DNA of 9,208 nucleotides, taken from an uncultured Leucothrix sp. (GTDB lineage: Bacteria > Pseudomonadota > Gammaproteobacteria > Thiotrichales > Thiotrichaceae). The stretch lies in assembly GCA_938004025.1 (NCBI GenBank), contig CALKXC010000259.1:1-9208 (forward strand), given 5' to 3'. The notes under the pieces were generated by a model that was given only the letters and a program-made list of their open reading frames with translations, was not told the DNA's origin and did not search any database. Positions 7,560 through 9,208 of this stretch are shown here, one piece after another (the first letter of the stretch is position 1; the number at the start of each line of letters is the position of its first letter). The position numbers and the translations under genes are program-made.

Positions 7560-7954
7560 ACTTTTTCCCACTCTTCGGTTTCTTTTGGGGCGGCTACTAT
7601 GCCCTATATCTGGCGGGTATATTCCCACAGCAATTGAACCTTCAACTTTTCTCAGTCTACCTACCTTCAGGGCAACTATGGTCACCGACAGTTGGCGTCG
7701 TAGTTATTTTGCTAGGTTTGATTACCCTATATGTAGAACTATTTAAATCTACTCGCACATCACGTGTATCGATCATTGATCATACTTTATCCACTTTTGT
7801 GCTAGTTGGTTTCCTTGTATCATGGTTAATATTTGAGTGGGCTGGAAACTCAGTTTTTCTCATTTTAACCATTATGGCTTTCCTTGACGTAATCGCAGGC
7901 TTTACGATTACGATTGCCTCAGCTAGGCGTGACCTTAGCTTAGGTGGTCAATAG
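7547..7954 (+). CDS. Small four-helix integral membrane protein, function unknown
   Basis: The product is 135 residues and almost wholly hydrophobic. Predicted helices lie at about 7-26, 46-66, 82-99 and 102-125, with the basic loop KSTRTSR (67-73) between TM2 and TM3 and a basic end, ARRD (126-129). By the positive-inside rule both termini should face the cytoplasm. Acidic residues at helix edges or inside helices (Glu64, Glu97, Asp114) are noteworthy. I do not recognise a named family, though the C-terminal half (SIIDHTLS, FLDVIAGF, ARRDL) resembles uncharacterised conserved membrane proteins. The start is fixed by an in-frame TAA just before ATG 7547. No signal peptide separate from TM1 is seen. 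Only 37 nt lie before the next gene, so the two are probably an operon; a role with that secreted protein is inference. The gene is probably real, given the clean helix pattern and the context. Confidence 0.8.
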   Translation: MAILNFFPLFGFFWGGYYALYLAGIFPQQLNLQLFSVYLPSGQLWSPTVGVVVILLGLITLYVELFKSTRTSRVSIIDHTLSTFVLVGFLVSWLIFEWAGNSVFLILTIMAFLDVIAGFTITIASARRDLSLGGQ

Positions 7955-7976
7955 GATTAACGATATATGAACTCTC

Positions 7977-7980
7977 GGAG
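7977..7980 (+). promoter_or_regulatory. Ribosome binding site of the TSP3-repeat gene
   Basis: GGAG lies 11 nt before ATG 7992, slightly long but usable spacing. It supports this start, after which a typical signal peptide follows at once. Confidence 0.5.
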
Positions 7981-7991
7981 ATATTAGAACG

Positions 7992-9208
7992 ATGCGCAGC
8001 ACCATACGACCTCTGATCTTCGCTAGCTTACTGATGTATACAGGGCTCCCTGCATTTGCCGACCAGGTAAATACAACGGAAGCCGACCTGATTACACAAG
8101 CTACCGAACTTACACATTCTTCGCCGGAAATACCGACCATGGTTATTCCGGTACCTTCATTTATGAATGGCAAGTGCCACCCTATGATGGGTAAAGATGG
8201 GCATTTCTATTCTCCGGATCTCCCTGTCGTTCCAGAAGAGCTTTCGCACATTCCTCCAGGAAGCCTGCCAAGTTTTGACCCCGCTACTCTAATGAGTATG
8301 CCACCGGCTCCTTTTTATATAGTAGATATCCCTTTACCAGAACCTGAAGTGGACATGGAGCAAGTCAATGCTCTAAATGCGCAGTTAGATGAGCTAAAAG
8401 CTCAGTGCGCTCAAACTTCTGCTTCTGATAAAGAAAGAATTGCTGAGTTAGAAAAGCAACTTGCTGACCTAGACACACTTGCTAATAAATTAGCAGATCG
8501 CCTGTCCGCTCAAACTAAAGGCTTAGAAGATAAGCTTAATAATTTAAACGGCGGAATGGCCCAGCAGTTTGCTCAGATCAAACCTGCTGACAATGCAGAA
8601 CTAATTTCAGAACTAGGCGATCGCCTTTCTAGCCAAAACCAAGGTATAGAAGACAAGCTAAATAGCTTTAATGGTGGGATTGCCCAGCAGTTTGCACAAA
8701 TCAAACCTGCTGATAACTCTCAATTGATTGCGGCAAATGAAAAACTACAGCTTGCATTAGCAGCCGCAACGGCAGATACGGACGTTGATGGTGTTGTAAA
8801 CCCATCAGATCGTTGTCCAGATACAGCTCCAGGTATTATTGTTGATCGCCAAGGTTGCGACCTTGACACAGACGGTGATGGTGTTATCGAAATGTTCGAT
8901 AGATGTCCATCGACAGCGAGCGGCACAAAAGTGTCAGCTAATGGCTGTGAAGTGGATAGCGACTTCGATAGTGTTGTTGATAGTAACGATAACTGCCCTG
9001 CCACTGTTTATGGTGCAGCAGTAGATCCACTAGGTTGTGAGATTGATACTGACAAAGACGGCGTTGCAGATCGTATGGATCGCTGCCCTGTTACTCCAGC
9101 TGGCTTAGCAGTAAATGCATTAGGCTGCCAGACAGATGCTGATAAAGACGGCGTATTAGATGGCGCGGACCAATGCCCAGATACTGCACTTGGCATGATC
9201 GTTAACGC
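7992..9208 (+). CDS. Secreted coiled-coil/thrombospondin type 3 repeat protein, probably OmpA-family, 3'-truncated
   Basis: The frame is open from ATG 7992 to the window edge (405 codons, no stop). A signal peptide is clear (MRSTIRPLIFASLLMYTG, then cleavage after AFA at residue 23). A Pro-rich segment follows (about 45-120), then an alpha-helical, coiled-coil-like region (about 121-258; for example RIAELEKQLADLD) containing a 41-residue tandem duplication. From residue 262 come four full 30-residue units and one partial unit of thrombospondin type 3 type: DxDxDG for calcium, then CPxT, G, and GC, with the cysteines probably paired within units. In Gram-negative bacteria this layout commonly ends in a C-terminal OmpA-like peptidoglycan-binding domain (established knowledge); here that part would lie beyond the edge. 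The protein is likely periplasmic or at the outer membrane. It shares an operon with the small membrane protein upstream and is divergent from the other OmpA-type gene. Cysteines occur also at 62 and 138. Confidence 0.9.
   Translation, partial: MRSTIRPLIFASLLMYTGLPAFADQVNTTEADLITQATELTHSSPEIPTMVIPVPSFMNGKCHPMMGKDGHFYSPDLPVVPEELSHIPPGSLPSFDPATLMSMPPAPFYIVDIPLPEPEVDMEQVNALNAQLDELKAQCAQTSASDKERIAELEKQLADLDTLANKLADRLSAQTKGLEDKLNNLNGGMAQQFAQIKPADNAELISELGDRLSSQNQGIEDKLNSFNGGIAQQFAQIKPADNSQLIAANEKLQLALAAATADTDVDGVVNPSDRCPDTAPGIIVDRQGCDLDTDGDGVIEMFDRCPSTASGTKVSANGCEVDSDFDSVVDSNDNCPATVYGAAVDPLGCEIDTDKDGVADRMDRCPVTPAGLAVNALGCQTDADKDGVLDGADQCPDTALGMIVN
8490..8735 (+). repeat. Tandem 41-residue duplication in the coiled-coil region
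   Basis: Two 123-nt units (8490-8612 and 8613-8735) encode residues 167-207 and 208-248. Shared blocks are LxDRLSxQ, GxEDKLNxxNGG and AQQFAQIKPADN. Protein identity is high while many third codon positions differ, so the duplication is not recent and its sequence seems to be selected. No similar unit is seen before or after. Confidence 0.92.
8775..9208 (+). repeat. Thrombospondin type 3 repeat array (30-residue, 90-nt period)
   Basis: Units start at 8775, 8865, 8955, 9045 and 9135, the last cut by the window edge. Each has an acidic DxDxDG-like calcium loop, an Asp before Arg/Asn/Gln-Cys-Pro, and a closing Gly-Cys. The third unit is degenerate, reading DSDFDSVVD where the consensus has Gly after the third Asp. 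The array may go on beyond the window. Confidence 0.9.

Noticed and set aside
7940..8173. 77-codon minus-strand frame across the start of the TSP3-repeat gene
   Set aside because: It lies opposite the ribosome-binding site and signal peptide of the plus-strand gene and shows no domain.
8720..9196. Two minus-strand open frames (94 and 62 codons) across the TSP3 array
   Set aside because: They are antisense shadows of the 90-nt repeats; the plus-strand frame has a signal peptide, coiled coil and clear TSP3 motifs through this region.

Overview
The window looks like chromosomal DNA of a Gram-negative, probably marine, gammaproteobacterium. The reasons are an E. coli-type glucose-6-phosphate isomerase, an RND inner-membrane pump, a YdjM-type membrane hydrolase and two exported OmpA/TSP3-type envelope proteins. 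Base composition is moderate (mid-40s % GC by eye). A Kangiella- or Alteromonadales-like host is possible, but the genus cannot be settled from the sequence. I see no mobile element, CRISPR array, tRNA or rRNA.

Left part (1-3043, + strand): the C-terminal three quarters of an RND efflux permease enters from outside the window. Its stop codon overlaps the start of a YdjM-family metal-dependent membrane hydrolase by 8 nt, so the two are probably translationally coupled. This pair converges on pgi. Only 37 nt separate the two stop codons, and a hairpin spans the end of the hydrolase gene.

Centre (3081-7207, - strand): pgi encodes a complete glucose-6-phosphate isomerase with its active-site residues. 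It has its own candidate promoter. Upstream of it lies a strong intrinsic terminator (10-bp stem, TTCG loop, T7 tract) that ends the next gene. That gene encodes an unusual 756-aa envelope protein with this order: signal peptide, probable beta-barrel, five KxPIY hexapeptides, an OmpA-like peptidoglycan-binding domain, five to six glycine-phased heptads, and two bacterial Ig-like (Big_9/VCBS-type) domains.

Right part (7547-9208, + strand): a small four-helix membrane protein of unknown function is followed 37 nt later by a secreted protein cut by the window edge. The latter has a coiled coil with an exact 41-residue duplication and at least five 30-residue thrombospondin type 3 calcium-binding repeats; proteins of this kind often end in an OmpA-like domain. 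It has no stop codon in the window and is easy to miss. These two genes are divergent from the OmpA/Big_9 gene across a 300-nt control region. I infer a locus for the cell surface or envelope anchoring, built of two differently designed OmpA-class proteins and a small membrane partner. This is the most interesting part of the window.
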